From the NCBI RefSeq assembly GCF_049727805.1, contig NZ_JBCNYA010000019.1, forward strand, positions 1 to 64,000: 64,000 nucleotides of DNA. Reading direction: 5' to 3'. The position numbers were made by a program, and so were the translations under genes. How positions within the stretch are numbered: position 1 is the first letter of the stretch; each line of letters begins with the position of its first letter. The stretch comes from Frateuria_A sp049727805 (GTDB lineage: Bacteria; Pseudomonadota; Gammaproteobacteria; Xanthomonadales; Rhodanobacteraceae). This document shows positions 56,755 to 63,709 of the stretch, one piece after another. The notes under the pieces were generated by a model. That model did no database searches and was not told where the DNA came from. It was given only the letters and a program-made list of their open reading frames with translations.

Positions 56755-58184
56755 TAGAGAACCCTCTCGGACGTCTTGAAGGCGGCCGTGATCGACACCG
56801 GCCGGTGCTGGCGATCGCCATTGGCATCGCCGCGCGTGGGCACCTTCTGGTAGGCGAACATCTCCGCCGGCGTGCTCGCAGCGTGGATGGCCAGCGCCAA
56901 TGCCCAGAAGCGGTCGGCATGGCCGTCAGGCGTGCGCTCGGCGGTGAACCGGATGTTGCCCGCAGTCGTGGTCTGCTTGGTGACCGATCGCAGGTCGGCG
57001 CGGATGTGCTTGTCGTAGGGAATCCGCAGCTGGCGGTCTTCCATCTTGCCGCGCAGCGGATAGGCCAGCGCTTCCTTCACCGCCGGGGTGAAGTTCACCG
57101 CCTCCACCCTGTGCTCGCCGAACTTGTCCTGCGCGTCGTCGGACCAGCCGATGCCCAGGCCCGTGGCGTCGATGCAGATCCGCTGGCAGCGCTTGAACCA
57201 CGGATAGAGGATCTTCTCCTGGTCCGACTTGCGCATGCGCTCCAGCGGCAGCACCAGGCGCGTGTAAAGCACATCGCCCAGCCGCTCGACCACCCACAGC
57301 ACCGTCAGGTCCTTCTTACGGCCGATGTCCACGCCGCAGTACAGCTCGCCCTTCTCGATCTGCTCCCAGGCGACCGCGCTGGCGTACTCGCACGCCGCGA
57401 TCAGGTCGTATTCGAGGAACGCCACATCGTCGTCCCCAGGGATGCACATGTATTCCTGCAGGAACGACTCTTCGTCGGCGCAGCCCGCTCGCACGAAGTC
57501 AAAGTACTCGGCCTCGGTCATCTCCTGGACCGGATCGTCCGCGGGCAGGGACTGCTGCAGCTTGTAGAGGAAGCCCGCGGCGAGGGCGCGCTCCAGGGTG
57601 ACGGTGTGCAGACTGATGTTCTTCGGGTTGCCGCTTTCCTTGATCTCGCGGACCAGCTGGTTGAAGAAGTTGCGGCTGCCGCGGTGGGTGGAAATGACCT
57701 CCAACTGGCCGCCCCAGGTGATACCCGGGTAGGCGATCGACCACAGCATGCGCGGATCAGGGTGCAGCGCGAACTCGTCCAGGATGCGGCCACCGCGCTT
57801 GCCCGCCTGGGCGTCGGGGTTGCTCGACATGCTGTTGATGCACTTGCCGCTGGCGAACTCCAGTACGCGGGCCGTGGCGCGGGTTTCCTTGTCGACGACG
57901 ATGTCGCCCATGTCGCGGGCGGCCATGTCCAGGACCTCCGCCCACATCTTGCAGTCCTGGATGAACAGTATTGCCTGCATGTCGTCGCGGCTGCTCACCC
58001 ACTGGTTGTTGCGCGCGCCCTTGACCGCCGTGCGCTCCACCGCCGCGTAGGCCGTGCTCCAGGAGAGGCCGATCTGGCGGGCCTTCTCCATCAGCTTCAA
58101 GCGACTGCGATCCTCCACCCAGCCCATCTGGTAGTCGAGGAACAGCCCGTCCTTGTGGACGGGGATGATGCGGGCATTGCCCAT
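56754..58184 (-). CDS. Terminase large subunit (Mu gp28-like)
   Basis: A 476-residue packaging motor. The ATPase has a Walker A-like KARQIGLSWST (34-44) and Walker B GRILDEFAL. The nuclease half has the RNase H-type acidic site starting CGVDIGRKKDLTVLW and a later FWALALAIHA region. Both halves are complete. Headful packaging from the prophage end into flanking host DNA is expected, as in Mu. Confidence 0.93.
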   Translation of the reverse strand: MGNARIIPVHKDGLFLDYQMGWVEDRSRLKLMEKARQIGLSWSTAYAAVERTAVKGARNNQWVSSRDDMQAILFIQDCKMWAEVLDMAARDMGDIVVDKETRATARVLEFASGKCINSMSSNPDAQAGKRGGRILDEFALHPDPRMLWSIAYPGITWGGQLEVISTHRGSRNFFNQLVREIKESGNPKNISLHTVTLERALAAGFLYKLQQSLPADDPVQEMTEAEYFDFVRAGCADEESFLQEYMCIPGDDDVAFLEYDLIAACEYASAVAWEQIEKGELYCGVDIGRKKDLTVLWVVERLGDVLYTRLVLPLERMRKSDQEKILYPWFKRCQRICIDATGLGIGWSDDAQDKFGEHRVEAVNFTPAVKEALAYPLRGKMEDRQLRIPYDKHIRADLRSVTKQTTTAGNIRFTAERTPDGHADRFWALALAIHAASTPAEMFAYQKVPTRGDANGDRQHRPVSITAAFKTSERVL

Positions 58185-58729
58185 CAGCCACCGCCCCGCA
58201 ACACCCGGGCGCGGATGCGCTGAACGGTCTCTTCGGACACGCCGTCCGTGCGGGCGACGGCCGCAGCCTCCTCGGCCGCCTGCTCGCGGGCAATGCGCGT
58301 GATTTCCTGGCGTTCCTGCAGGCTGATCTTCCGCGCCTCCATGACGGCGCGGGCGCCACGGGCCAGCATGCCGATCTCCTTGATCGACAGATCCTCCGCC
58401 TCGGCGTCGGTGGCCTTGAGCGCGGCATGGGTGGCCAGCGTGGTCACCGCCTGCACCAGGAGCTGGCCGGCGCGATCGTTCGGGTCCTCGCCCAGCTCGG
58501 ATACCAGCGAGGAACTCGCCGCCTGGATGTCGCGCATGCGGCCGGCCAGTTCATCGACGTTCTGCTTGTAGCGCCCCACCGCACTGCGGCTGGGCGACTT
58601 GGCCGCAGGGAACCGCTCACGCACCTTGGCGACGATCTCGTCCAGGGTGTGGCTGTCCTCCCGGATCAGTTTCTCCAGGAAGGCGCGCTGGTCGGGCGGC
58701 AGGCGCTTGATCGAACTGGTGCGCGGCAT
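58184..58729 (-). CDS. DUF3486 protein (Mu gp27-like), probable terminase small subunit
   Basis: A 181-residue protein with the DUF3486 start RTSSIKRLPPDQRAFLEKLIRED and a long helical remainder with an HTH-like N-terminal half (RSAVGRYKQNVDEL). Placed directly upstream of the large terminase, consistent with DNA recognition for packaging. Confidence 0.9.
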   Translation of the reverse strand: MPRTSSIKRLPPDQRAFLEKLIREDSHTLDEIVAKVRERFPAAKSPSRSAVGRYKQNVDELAGRMRDIQAASSSLVSELGEDPNDRAGQLLVQAVTTLATHAALKATDAEAEDLSIKEIGMLARGARAVMEARKISLQERQEITRIAREQAAEEAAAVARTDGVSEETVQRIRARVLRGGG

Positions 58730-58733
58730 GGGC

Positions 58734-59039
58734 TTACTTCGGACTCGGGTGGCTGATACCCGGCACCCGGGCGTGCCCCTCGGCCACGTCGCCGCCGCGG
58801 GCGGTCAGCGTGCACAGGTACAGGCTGGGCACCTCGGGCACCGGCTCCAGCAGCACCAGGCCCTGGTCCCTGAGCCAGTGGGCGTCGGTCAGCACGTCGT
58901 CGCGCGAGGCGGCCACGGCCAGGTGGTGCAGGCCGGCGTGCAGGTTCGAGGTGTTGAGCCGGAAGCCCGGTTGCTCGGAGAGGATGCGCAGGATCACCAG
59001 GCGGCGGTCCTCGCGGAGTCGTTCGGAAAAGGTCTTCAT
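58734..59039 (-). CDS. Mu gp26-like winged-helix protein
   Basis: A 101-residue protein (ERLREDRRLVILRILSEQPGFRLNTSNL, DAHWLRDQGLVLLEPV, YLCTLTARGGDVAEGHARVPG) of the gp26/VpaChn25_0724 family, with a winged-helix-like layout. Role unknown. Coupled to the gp25-like gene by overlap. Confidence 0.85.
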   Translation of the reverse strand: MKTFSERLREDRRLVILRILSEQPGFRLNTSNLHAGLHHLAVAASRDDVLTDAHWLRDQGLVLLEPVPEVPSLYLCTLTARGGDVAEGHARVPGISHPSPK

Positions 59040-59326
59040 CAGTCGTTCTCCAACAGGTGCTCCTGGATGGTTCGGAGCAAGCCGGCGATGGCGGTCATCT
59101 GCCCGCTGATCTCGGCCGCCTTCTCCTTCACCCCGTTGAGGCCAGTGCGAAGGTCATCCAGGTGGCTGTGGGTTGGCAGGTTGTTCACGCGCGCTTCCAG
59201 CTCCATCAGGCGCCGCTCGAAGTGCCGCATGTCGTGGTGCCCGTTTCCGCGCAGTCCGACCACCACCAACCCAAGCAGGTTGACCAGCAGGAGCGCGAGG
59301 ATCACGAAGGCGATCGTTTCGTTCAT
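59039..59326 (-). CDS. DUF2730 membrane-anchored protein (Mu gp25-like)
   Basis: A 95-residue protein with one N-terminal membrane segment (residues about 4-25) and a coiled-coil tail (FERRLMELEARVNNLPTHSHLDDL). This is the DUF2730 pattern seen before gp26 and gp27 in Mu-like phages. Function unknown. Confidence 0.87.
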   Translation of the reverse strand: MNETIAFVILALLLVNLLGLVVVGLRGNGHHDMRHFERRLMELEARVNNLPTHSHLDDLRTGLNGVKEKAAEISGQMTAIAGLLRTIQEHLLEND

Positions 59327-59562
59327 CGGCGATCTCCAACCAGCTGCTGCTCATGCTTCTGCGCGCAGCCGGCGCAGCGGCTGGTCTTGCCGGCGAGCAC
59401 CTGCAGGCGCTTGGGTTCGATGGGCTTGTCGCAGTCGATGCAAAGGCCGTCGATGCCATCGGCGCGAGGGCGGAAGCTCTCTTCGATCCGATCCCGTACG
59501 CGTTGCAGCGCCTGGTCGCGCTCGAACGCTTCGAGCTCCTGCAGGCGGTCCATCTCATCCAT
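59323..59562 (-). CDS. TraR/DksA-type C4 zinc finger protein
   Basis: A 79-residue protein with a helical N-terminus and a C4 zinc finger, Cys41, Cys44, Cys63, Cys66 (CIDCDKPIE...CAGC). TraR-like proteins bind the RNA polymerase secondary channel and mimic DksA/ppGpp, so the phage may use it to steer host transcription. Four-base overlap with the gp25-like gene. Confidence 0.9.
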   Translation of the reverse strand: MDEMDRLQELEAFERDQALQRVRDRIEESFRPRADGIDGLCIDCDKPIEPKRLQVLAGKTSRCAGCAQKHEQQLVGDRR

Positions 59563-59580
59563 CAGGTGCGTGCTCCTGGT

Positions 59581-59844
59581 TCAGCGCTTCATGCGCAGCG
59601 CGCGGCGACGCGAGCGCGCCGGCTTGGCATGGCGGCAGGCCTTGCCGTGGTGCTTCTGCGGGCTGCCCTTCCTCGACGGCAGGCGGCCGCCAGTACGGGC
59701 GGAGGTGCGCCGCGTGGCGCGCCGCGTGGCCACCTGCACCACGCGAGGCTCGGCAGCGACGTGTGCGGGCGGCGCCGCCATGAAGCCCAGGCCAGCGAGC
59801 AGGCCAAGCGCCAGCGGCAGACGCATGAATCGGGGTCGGTACAT
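59581..59844 (-). CDS. Small highly basic exported protein of unknown function
   Basis: An 87-residue protein with a signal-like hydrophobic segment (residues 7-25, then APPAHVAAE). The mature part is extremely rich in Arg, Lys and His (RRATRRTSARTGG, ending RRRALRMKR). AGGAG is 4 bases before the ATG at 59844, and it follows the spanin gene by two bases. A cationic periplasmic peptide in a lysis cassette may act on membranes or wall, but I recognise no family. High GC makes a false reading possible. Confidence 0.55.
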   Translation of the reverse strand: MYRPRFMRLPLALGLLAGLGFMAAPPAHVAAEPRVVQVATRRATRRTSARTGGRLPSRKGSPQKHHGKACRHAKPARSRRRALRMKR

Positions 59845-59846
59845 GG

Positions 59847-60212
59847 CTACTCCTGAGAGGCCGGCGCCGCCGGCGGTTGGGTTGCGGGACGGGTGACCTT
59901 CTCCGTGGTGGCCCTGTCGGCGTTCGCTCCCTGCAACGTGCCGCGCCACTGCTCGATCCAGAGCAGGCCATCGAGCGCGCACACCACCGGAACGCCTAGA
60001 AACGCGCAGCGCATCGGGGGCGGCGGCGGTTCCGGGATGCGGTCGGTCAGCCTGTGGTCGACCGGCTTGTAGGCCGGCACCGGCACCTCAATGACCTTGG
60101 GTGGTTGCAGCGCCGGCGGCGGGCTTGGCTTGTGGCGCAGGCCCGAACAGCCGGCGAGAAAGCACAGGGCACACAGGCAGATGCTCCAGGTCAGAGCAGT
60201 CGGGGCTTTCAT
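59847..60212 (-). CDS. Rz1-like outer-membrane spanin lipoprotein
   Basis: A 121-residue protein with lipobox LAGC (Cys22) after a hydrophobic start, followed by a Pro-rich stretch (KPSPPPALQPP), the hallmark of o-spanins. It begins in another frame inside the Rz-like gene, overlapping it by 125 bases. It is longer than typical Rz1 (about 60) because of a C-terminal extension with two Cys. It pairs with the i-spanin to fuse inner and outer membranes at lysis. Confidence 0.88.
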   Translation of the reverse strand: MKAPTALTWSICLCALCFLAGCSGLRHKPSPPPALQPPKVIEVPVPAYKPVDHRLTDRIPEPPPPPMRCAFLGVPVVCALDGLLWIEQWRGTLQGANADRATTEKVTRPATQPPAAPASQE

Positions 60213-60546
60213 GGGCGGCCTTCCTGTCGTTGGCAATGCGCTGGGCCGTCGCGGCGGCCAGCTGCTGGTGGGTGGCGTCCAGCTCGTCGAGCGCGACCCG
60301 GGCGACGGCTTGGGCGGCGAGCATGATTTGCTTCTGGATGTCGAAGCGGTTCTGGAGATCCGCCAAGGCGAGGACAGCAGCGTTAGCGCGATCGCGCTCG
60401 CTCTGCTGCAGCTGCTGCGCGGCAAGCACCTTGCCGTTGCTGTCCTCGATGCCATTGGCGTGGCCGACCGCGTAGCAGCTGATCCCCACGGCAACGCCCA
60501 GGACCAGCAAGCTCGCGACCTCCGTTGCGACTGACTTCAGGCTCAC
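60088..60546 (-). CDS. Rz-like inner-membrane spanin
   Basis: A 152-residue i-spanin from GTG at 60546 (GTGA overlap with the transglycosylase stop). One N-terminal membrane segment (about 8-28) is followed by a long periplasmic coiled coil (LQQSERDRANAAVLALADLQNRF) and CxxxxxLPVCP near the end. The 3' part overlaps the Rz1-like gene in a different frame. Confidence 0.87.
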   Translation of the reverse strand: MSLKSVATEVASLLVLGVAVGISCYAVGHANGIEDSNGKVLAAQQLQQSERDRANAAVLALADLQNRFDIQKQIMLAAQAVARVALDELDATHQQLAAATAQRIANDRKAAHESPDCSDLEHLPVCPVLSRRLFGPAPQAKPAAGAATTQGH

Positions 60547-61304
60547 GCGCACACCGCCTGGCCGGCCCAGCCGGCGTCGATGTAGGCGGGCTCCAGCACC
60601 GTCAGGATGCGCGACACGTAGGCGCGGTTCTCGCGCCAGGCGGCGGTCGACCGCGAGCGCATGTCGGCCACGTTGCCAGCCCAGCGCCGGCGATCGCGCC
60701 CGGCCCTGACGGCCAATGCCTGCTCTCGGCGTAGGTTGCCCTCGCCGCCGTTGTAGGCGGACAGCGCGAAGGACCAGGTGCTGCACTGGCCGGCGCCAGG
60801 GTTGCGCTGGGCCAGCCAGGCGTCGTAGATGGCCGCGGCCAGCGCGGCCTGCTGCGGGTCCCACGGGTCGAAGCCGCCGAGGCGGTCGGGGAACTGCTGC
60901 GCGATCCAGCGCGCGGTCGAGGGCATGAACTGCGCCAGCCCTTCGGCACCCACCGCGCTGCGCGCGTTCGGATTCCAGCTCGACTCCTGGTGCAGCTGCG
61001 CGGCGAGGCGCGCCGGCGAGCCGTCCACGCCCCATTCCTCGGCGACCGCTTGTTCCACCCAGCGGCGGTACATGGCGCTGACCTCGGGCACCTGCACGGT
61101 CGCCCGGAGCGCGGGCTGCGCGGTGGCCGGTGTCGCGGCCTCGGCGGGGCCAGCGAACACCAGCAGCGCCCCGACCAGGAACAGCACCGCGCCGATCGCG
61201 CTGCAGAAGCGCCGCCGCATCCATGTGTAGGGCCACACCGGCAGCATGGCGACGAACATCCAGAAGATGCCCACCATGCCCATGACCAGGCCGAGGAAGC
61301 TCAC
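60543..61304 (-). CDS. Membrane-anchored lytic transglycosylase (endolysin)
   Basis: Peptidoglycan-degrading SLT-domain protein of 253 residues. The N-terminus has two hydrophobic segments (about 3-21 and 36-52). The catalytic Glu107 is in QESSWNPNARSAVGAEGLAQFMP, and ALSAYNGGEGN is the second SLT motif. The membrane segments suggest a signal-anchor-release type lysin that is exported by the host and activated when the holin or a pinholin depolarises the membrane. Confidence 0.92.
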   Translation of the reverse strand: MSFLGLVMGMVGIFWMFVAMLPVWPYTWMRRRFCSAIGAVLFLVGALLVFAGPAEAATPATAQPALRATVQVPEVSAMYRRWVEQAVAEEWGVDGSPARLAAQLHQESSWNPNARSAVGAEGLAQFMPSTARWIAQQFPDRLGGFDPWDPQQAALAAAIYDAWLAQRNPGAGQCSTWSFALSAYNGGEGNLRREQALAVRAGRDRRRWAGNVADMRSRSTAAWRENRAYVSRILTVLEPAYIDAGWAGQAVCA

Positions 61305-61471
61305 AGGTCACCCCGCCATACCAGGAAATACACGACGGCGATCGCGAAATAGATCGCGCCGCGCAGCGCGCGGTATGGGGCCAGCGGCGATTGCGCCTGG
61401 CCCAGCGTGGTGGGGATCAGGTAGCCACCGAACCCCGCCAGTACGATGGCCGCGACAAGGAACCCGATCAC
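61301..61471 (-). CDS. Small two-helix membrane protein in lysis cassette
   Basis: A 56-residue protein from GTG at 61471, which overlaps the holin stop (GTGA). It has membrane segments at about 2-18 and 36-51, with a short polar loop. The size and place, between holin and lysin, suggest a second holin or antiholin. No family recognised. Confidence 0.72.
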   Translation of the reverse strand: MIGFLVAAIVLAGFGGYLIPTTLGQAQSPLAPYRALRGAIYFAIAVVYFLVWRGDL

Positions 61472-61797
61472 GGCATCAGCCCCGCGGCAATGATCGAGGC
61501 GGCCATCAGCGTGGCGCGGCGCGTCTGCGCCATCGCGCGCTCGATGCCGTCCAGCTGCGAGGGCCGTGCGTCCGGGCTGGCGCCGCGGTCGAAGCCGTAG
61601 CCCAGCACCGCGGCCAGGCTCAGCTTGGAGACGATCCACAGGTAGCTGCCGAACTTCGCCGGGTTGAACGCGACGGCGATCACCAGCAGCAGCATCAGCG
61701 AGAGCAGCGCCCACAGCATCATGCGGCCGCCGCCATCGAGCATGCCGGCGACGCGCGTGTAACCAGCGCTCAAACGTTCCTTGAAGCCCATGCGCAC
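61468..61797 (-). CDS. Putative holin (Mu-like phage type)
   Basis: A 109-residue protein with the layout of Mu-like putative holins: KERLSAGYTRVAGMLDGGGR, membrane segments at about 27-45, 52-70 and 93-107, and RPSQLDGIERAMAQTRRA between the last two. It opens the lysis operon 134 bases after mor. Confidence 0.82.
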   Translation of the reverse strand: MRMGFKERLSAGYTRVAGMLDGGGRMMLWALLSLMLLLVIAVAFNPAKFGSYLWIVSKLSLAAVLGYGFDRGASPDARPSQLDGIERAMAQTRRATLMAASIIAAGLMP

Positions 61798-61931
61798 CCT
61801 CCGCTTGAAAAGGTGCCGGCGGGCTACGGTGGGGAATCCGCAGCCCGCCGGCGGGTAGCGCGCCCAGGGGATGGAAACGCGCTAGCGGTCAGGCTACGGA
61901 GAGAGGGGTGCTGCGATCAGGCTGAAACGCT
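61798..61931 (-). promoter_or_regulatory. Predicted middle/late promoter region between mor and the lysis genes
   Basis: Non-coding 134 bp. At its upstream edge lies the palindrome GCTGAAGCGTTTCAGC (61936-61921, minus strand), whose core recurs before protease I. A weak -10-like TAGCCT lies about 33 bases downstream of the palindrome centre. That spacing resembles activator sites centred near -43 in Mor/C promoters. Inference from position. Confidence 0.5.
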
Positions 61932-62363
61932 TCAGCGGGACCGCTCGAAGAGGTCCGGCTGGTCGAGCGCGGGAGCGCCGACGTTGGCGCGGGCGAGGAT
62001 GTTGAACACCTGCCGCTGCGTGAGGCCGCACTGTAGCGCGATCGTGGCGGTGGATGCACCCTCGCGGGCATCGGCCACGATCTGGCGATCGCGCGCCGCG
62101 CGCAGTGCGGCGGCGGCGCGGTCCAGCTCGAGGTACTCGCGGCCGTAGTGCTGCACCAGGAGCGCGAGTGCCCCCGGCCCGATCAGCGGCGCCAGCCAGT
62201 GGTCCGTCGTGGCCTGCTCGGGCACGTAGAAGCGCGTGCCGCCGCGTGCCTCGACCAGGCGCAGGGTGGCCGGCAGGCCGATCACCTGGGCGAGCGCGGC
62301 CAGCCGCGGCGGCAGATCGCCTGCGTCGACCTGGCCGAGGGCTGCCAGCTCAGTCGCCGCCAC
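61932..62363 (-). CDS. mor: Mor-family transcription activator
   Basis: Activator of Mu middle (or late) transcription. The 143-residue protein starts at GTG 62363, overlapping the upstream gene by 14 bases. The Mor/C core is GTRFYVPEQATTDHWLAPLIG and FGREYL-like VQHYGREYLELD. It ends in a helix-turn-helix, GASTATIALQCGLTQRQVFNILAR. It is placed before the lysis genes as in Mu. No separate C gene is seen in the window, so one protein may serve both roles. Confidence 0.88.
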   Translation of the reverse strand: MAATELAALGQVDAGDLPPRLAALAQVIGLPATLRLVEARGGTRFYVPEQATTDHWLAPLIGPGALALLVQHYGREYLELDRAAAALRAARDRQIVADAREGASTATIALQCGLTQRQVFNILARANVGAPALDQPDLFERSR

Positions 62364-62952
62364 GCCCCACCCCGAACTCGGCCAGCGTCTCGGCCTTGCG
62401 CTCCTCGGCCTTCTCCGGCGTGAGAATGCCCAGGCGCACGTCCGACTCGATCGCGCGCAGCGCATCGTTGAGCGCCACGCGGGTGGACCGCTGGGCGCCT
62501 GCCTGGGCAGGCTCCAGGTGGCGCCCGGCGCGCTTGTCCGCCTCGGTCTGGCGCTCCTTCGCCGCGGCGGCCTGGTCGGCGATCCCGTAGACGATCGTGC
62601 GCAGGTAGTGGTGGTTCTGCAGCGGCAGCGTGAGCCGCGCGCGCTGCGCCAGCGTCTGCTCGATGCCGGTGACCCACTGGGCCACGGTGACGGGCAGGCG
62701 CACGCTGCTGCGCTCGTCGCGGCACACGCTGCCCTCGCGCACCAGCGCATCGAGCGCCTCGACCAGCTTCACCGCCTTGGACAGGCGCAGCTTCTGCTTG
62801 GCCGGGTTGAACAGCGGCAGGTACTCGATCACCGCTCGGCCGAGCGTCGGCTCCATGCCGGCCAGCAGCATGCCGAAGCGCTTGCCATCGGTGTCATGGA
62901 AGCCGGCGCCGATCGGGAAGGCTTCGCCACAGGTGGGACAGGCGACGTGCAT
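62350..62952 (-). CDS. Prophage protein with N-terminal CxxC motif, unknown function
   Basis: A 200-residue early-region protein. It starts HVACPTCGEAFPIGAGFHDTDGKRFG, with a CPTC motif like half a zinc knuckle. A helical body follows (EYLPLFNPAKQKLRLSKAVKLVEALDAL), then a Glu/Ala-rich C-terminal helix. The pattern recurs in B3-type Mu-like phages as far as I recall, but no function is known to me. It overlaps mor. Confidence 0.75.
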   Translation of the reverse strand: MHVACPTCGEAFPIGAGFHDTDGKRFGMLLAGMEPTLGRAVIEYLPLFNPAKQKLRLSKAVKLVEALDALVREGSVCRDERSSVRLPVTVAQWVTGIEQTLAQRARLTLPLQNHHYLRTIVYGIADQAAAAKERQTEADKRAGRHLEPAQAGAQRSTRVALNDALRAIESDVRLGILTPEKAEERKAETLAEFGVGRGGD

Positions 62953-62956
62953 ATGC

Positions 62957-63226
62957 TCAGTGCACCCCGATCGAGGCGCCAGGCGTCACGGACGCGATGC
63001 CATGTTCCATCGTCGTCTGGATCGTGCCGAGGAGGCCGCGCGTGCGCTCGGCACCCAACCGCGCGGACGCGTAGCCCAGCAAGCCGGCATTGAGGTTGAG
63101 CAAAAACATTTCGAAGCAGTCGTCGCTGATCGGCAGGCTGTTGATTTCCTGAAGGACGATTCGGCTTAACCCAGCGCCCATTTCAAGGCCCCTTTTGCGC
63201 TCGTCCGTAATGTGCTGTTCGTTCAT
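62957..63226 (-). CDS. Prophage early-region protein of unknown function (89 aa)
   Basis: An 89-residue soluble protein (ERKRGLEMGAGLSRIVLQEINSLPISDDCFEMFLLNLNAG). The composition is normal and the overlap with the neighbouring gene (stop/start within one base) supports translation. No domain recognised. Confidence 0.72.
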   Translation of the reverse strand: MNEQHITDERKRGLEMGAGLSRIVLQEINSLPISDDCFEMFLLNLNAGLLGYASARLGAERTRGLLGTIQTTMEHGIASVTPGASIGVH

Positions 63227-63420
63227 CAGTCGCAGCCCCCTAGCCGCGTGGGTTCGTGCTTCTTGCGCTCGTCATTGGTGCCCAGGTAATAGGCGGCTTT
63301 CAGCAGCTGGTGGATTTCCCCGTGATACACGGGCCGGATCTTCGACACCTCGCTCACGAACCGCGTGCGCCACAGTTCGTTCCAGCGCCTTCGGCGCTCC
63401 TCGACTTCTTCGGGGTGCAT
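63226..63420 (-). CDS. Prophage early-region protein of unknown function (64 aa)
   Basis: A 64-residue charged helical protein (HPEEVEERRRRWNELWRTRF, then LLKAAYYLGTNDERKKHE). Tightly packed between its neighbours. No domain recognised. Confidence 0.7.
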   Translation of the reverse strand: MHPEEVEERRRRWNELWRTRFVSEVSKIRPVYHGEIHQLLKAAYYLGTNDERKKHEPTRLGGCD

Positions 63421-63424
63421 GGCG

Positions 63425-63709
63425 TCAGTCGTCCAAGCCGAGCTGCAGCAGCTGATTCGTCAAGCGACGCGGTGCCGGGGCCATGTTTCCGCGCGGCATC
63501 CTGATCTGGCCGTTCTTCACGTTCCGATAGGAAACGCTCACCTGCTCGCCGGCCTCGTACACATATCCGCTGTGTTCGTAGTTCTCCCTGCACTCCACCG
63601 CATGGTTGAGCAGCTGCACCACCTTCATGCCGGCGCTGGCCGGCATCAGGAAAGTCTGGTAGCCGATCTTCACTGCGCACATCGGTTCGTTCTTCGGCTT
63701 CGCGGCCAT
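63425..63709 (-). CDS. Prophage early-region protein of unknown function (94 aa)
   Basis: A 94-residue protein. The start at 63709 is decided by AAGGAG eight bases upstream and the TGATG overlap with the preceding gene. It contains CAVKIGYQTFLMPASAGMKVVQLLNHAVEC and a basic tail. Compact alpha/beta appearance; no family recognised. Confidence 0.72.
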   Translation of the reverse strand: MAAKPKNEPMCAVKIGYQTFLMPASAGMKVVQLLNHAVECRENYEHSGYVYEAGEQVSVSYRNVKNGQIRMPRGNMAPAPRRLTNQLLQLGLDD

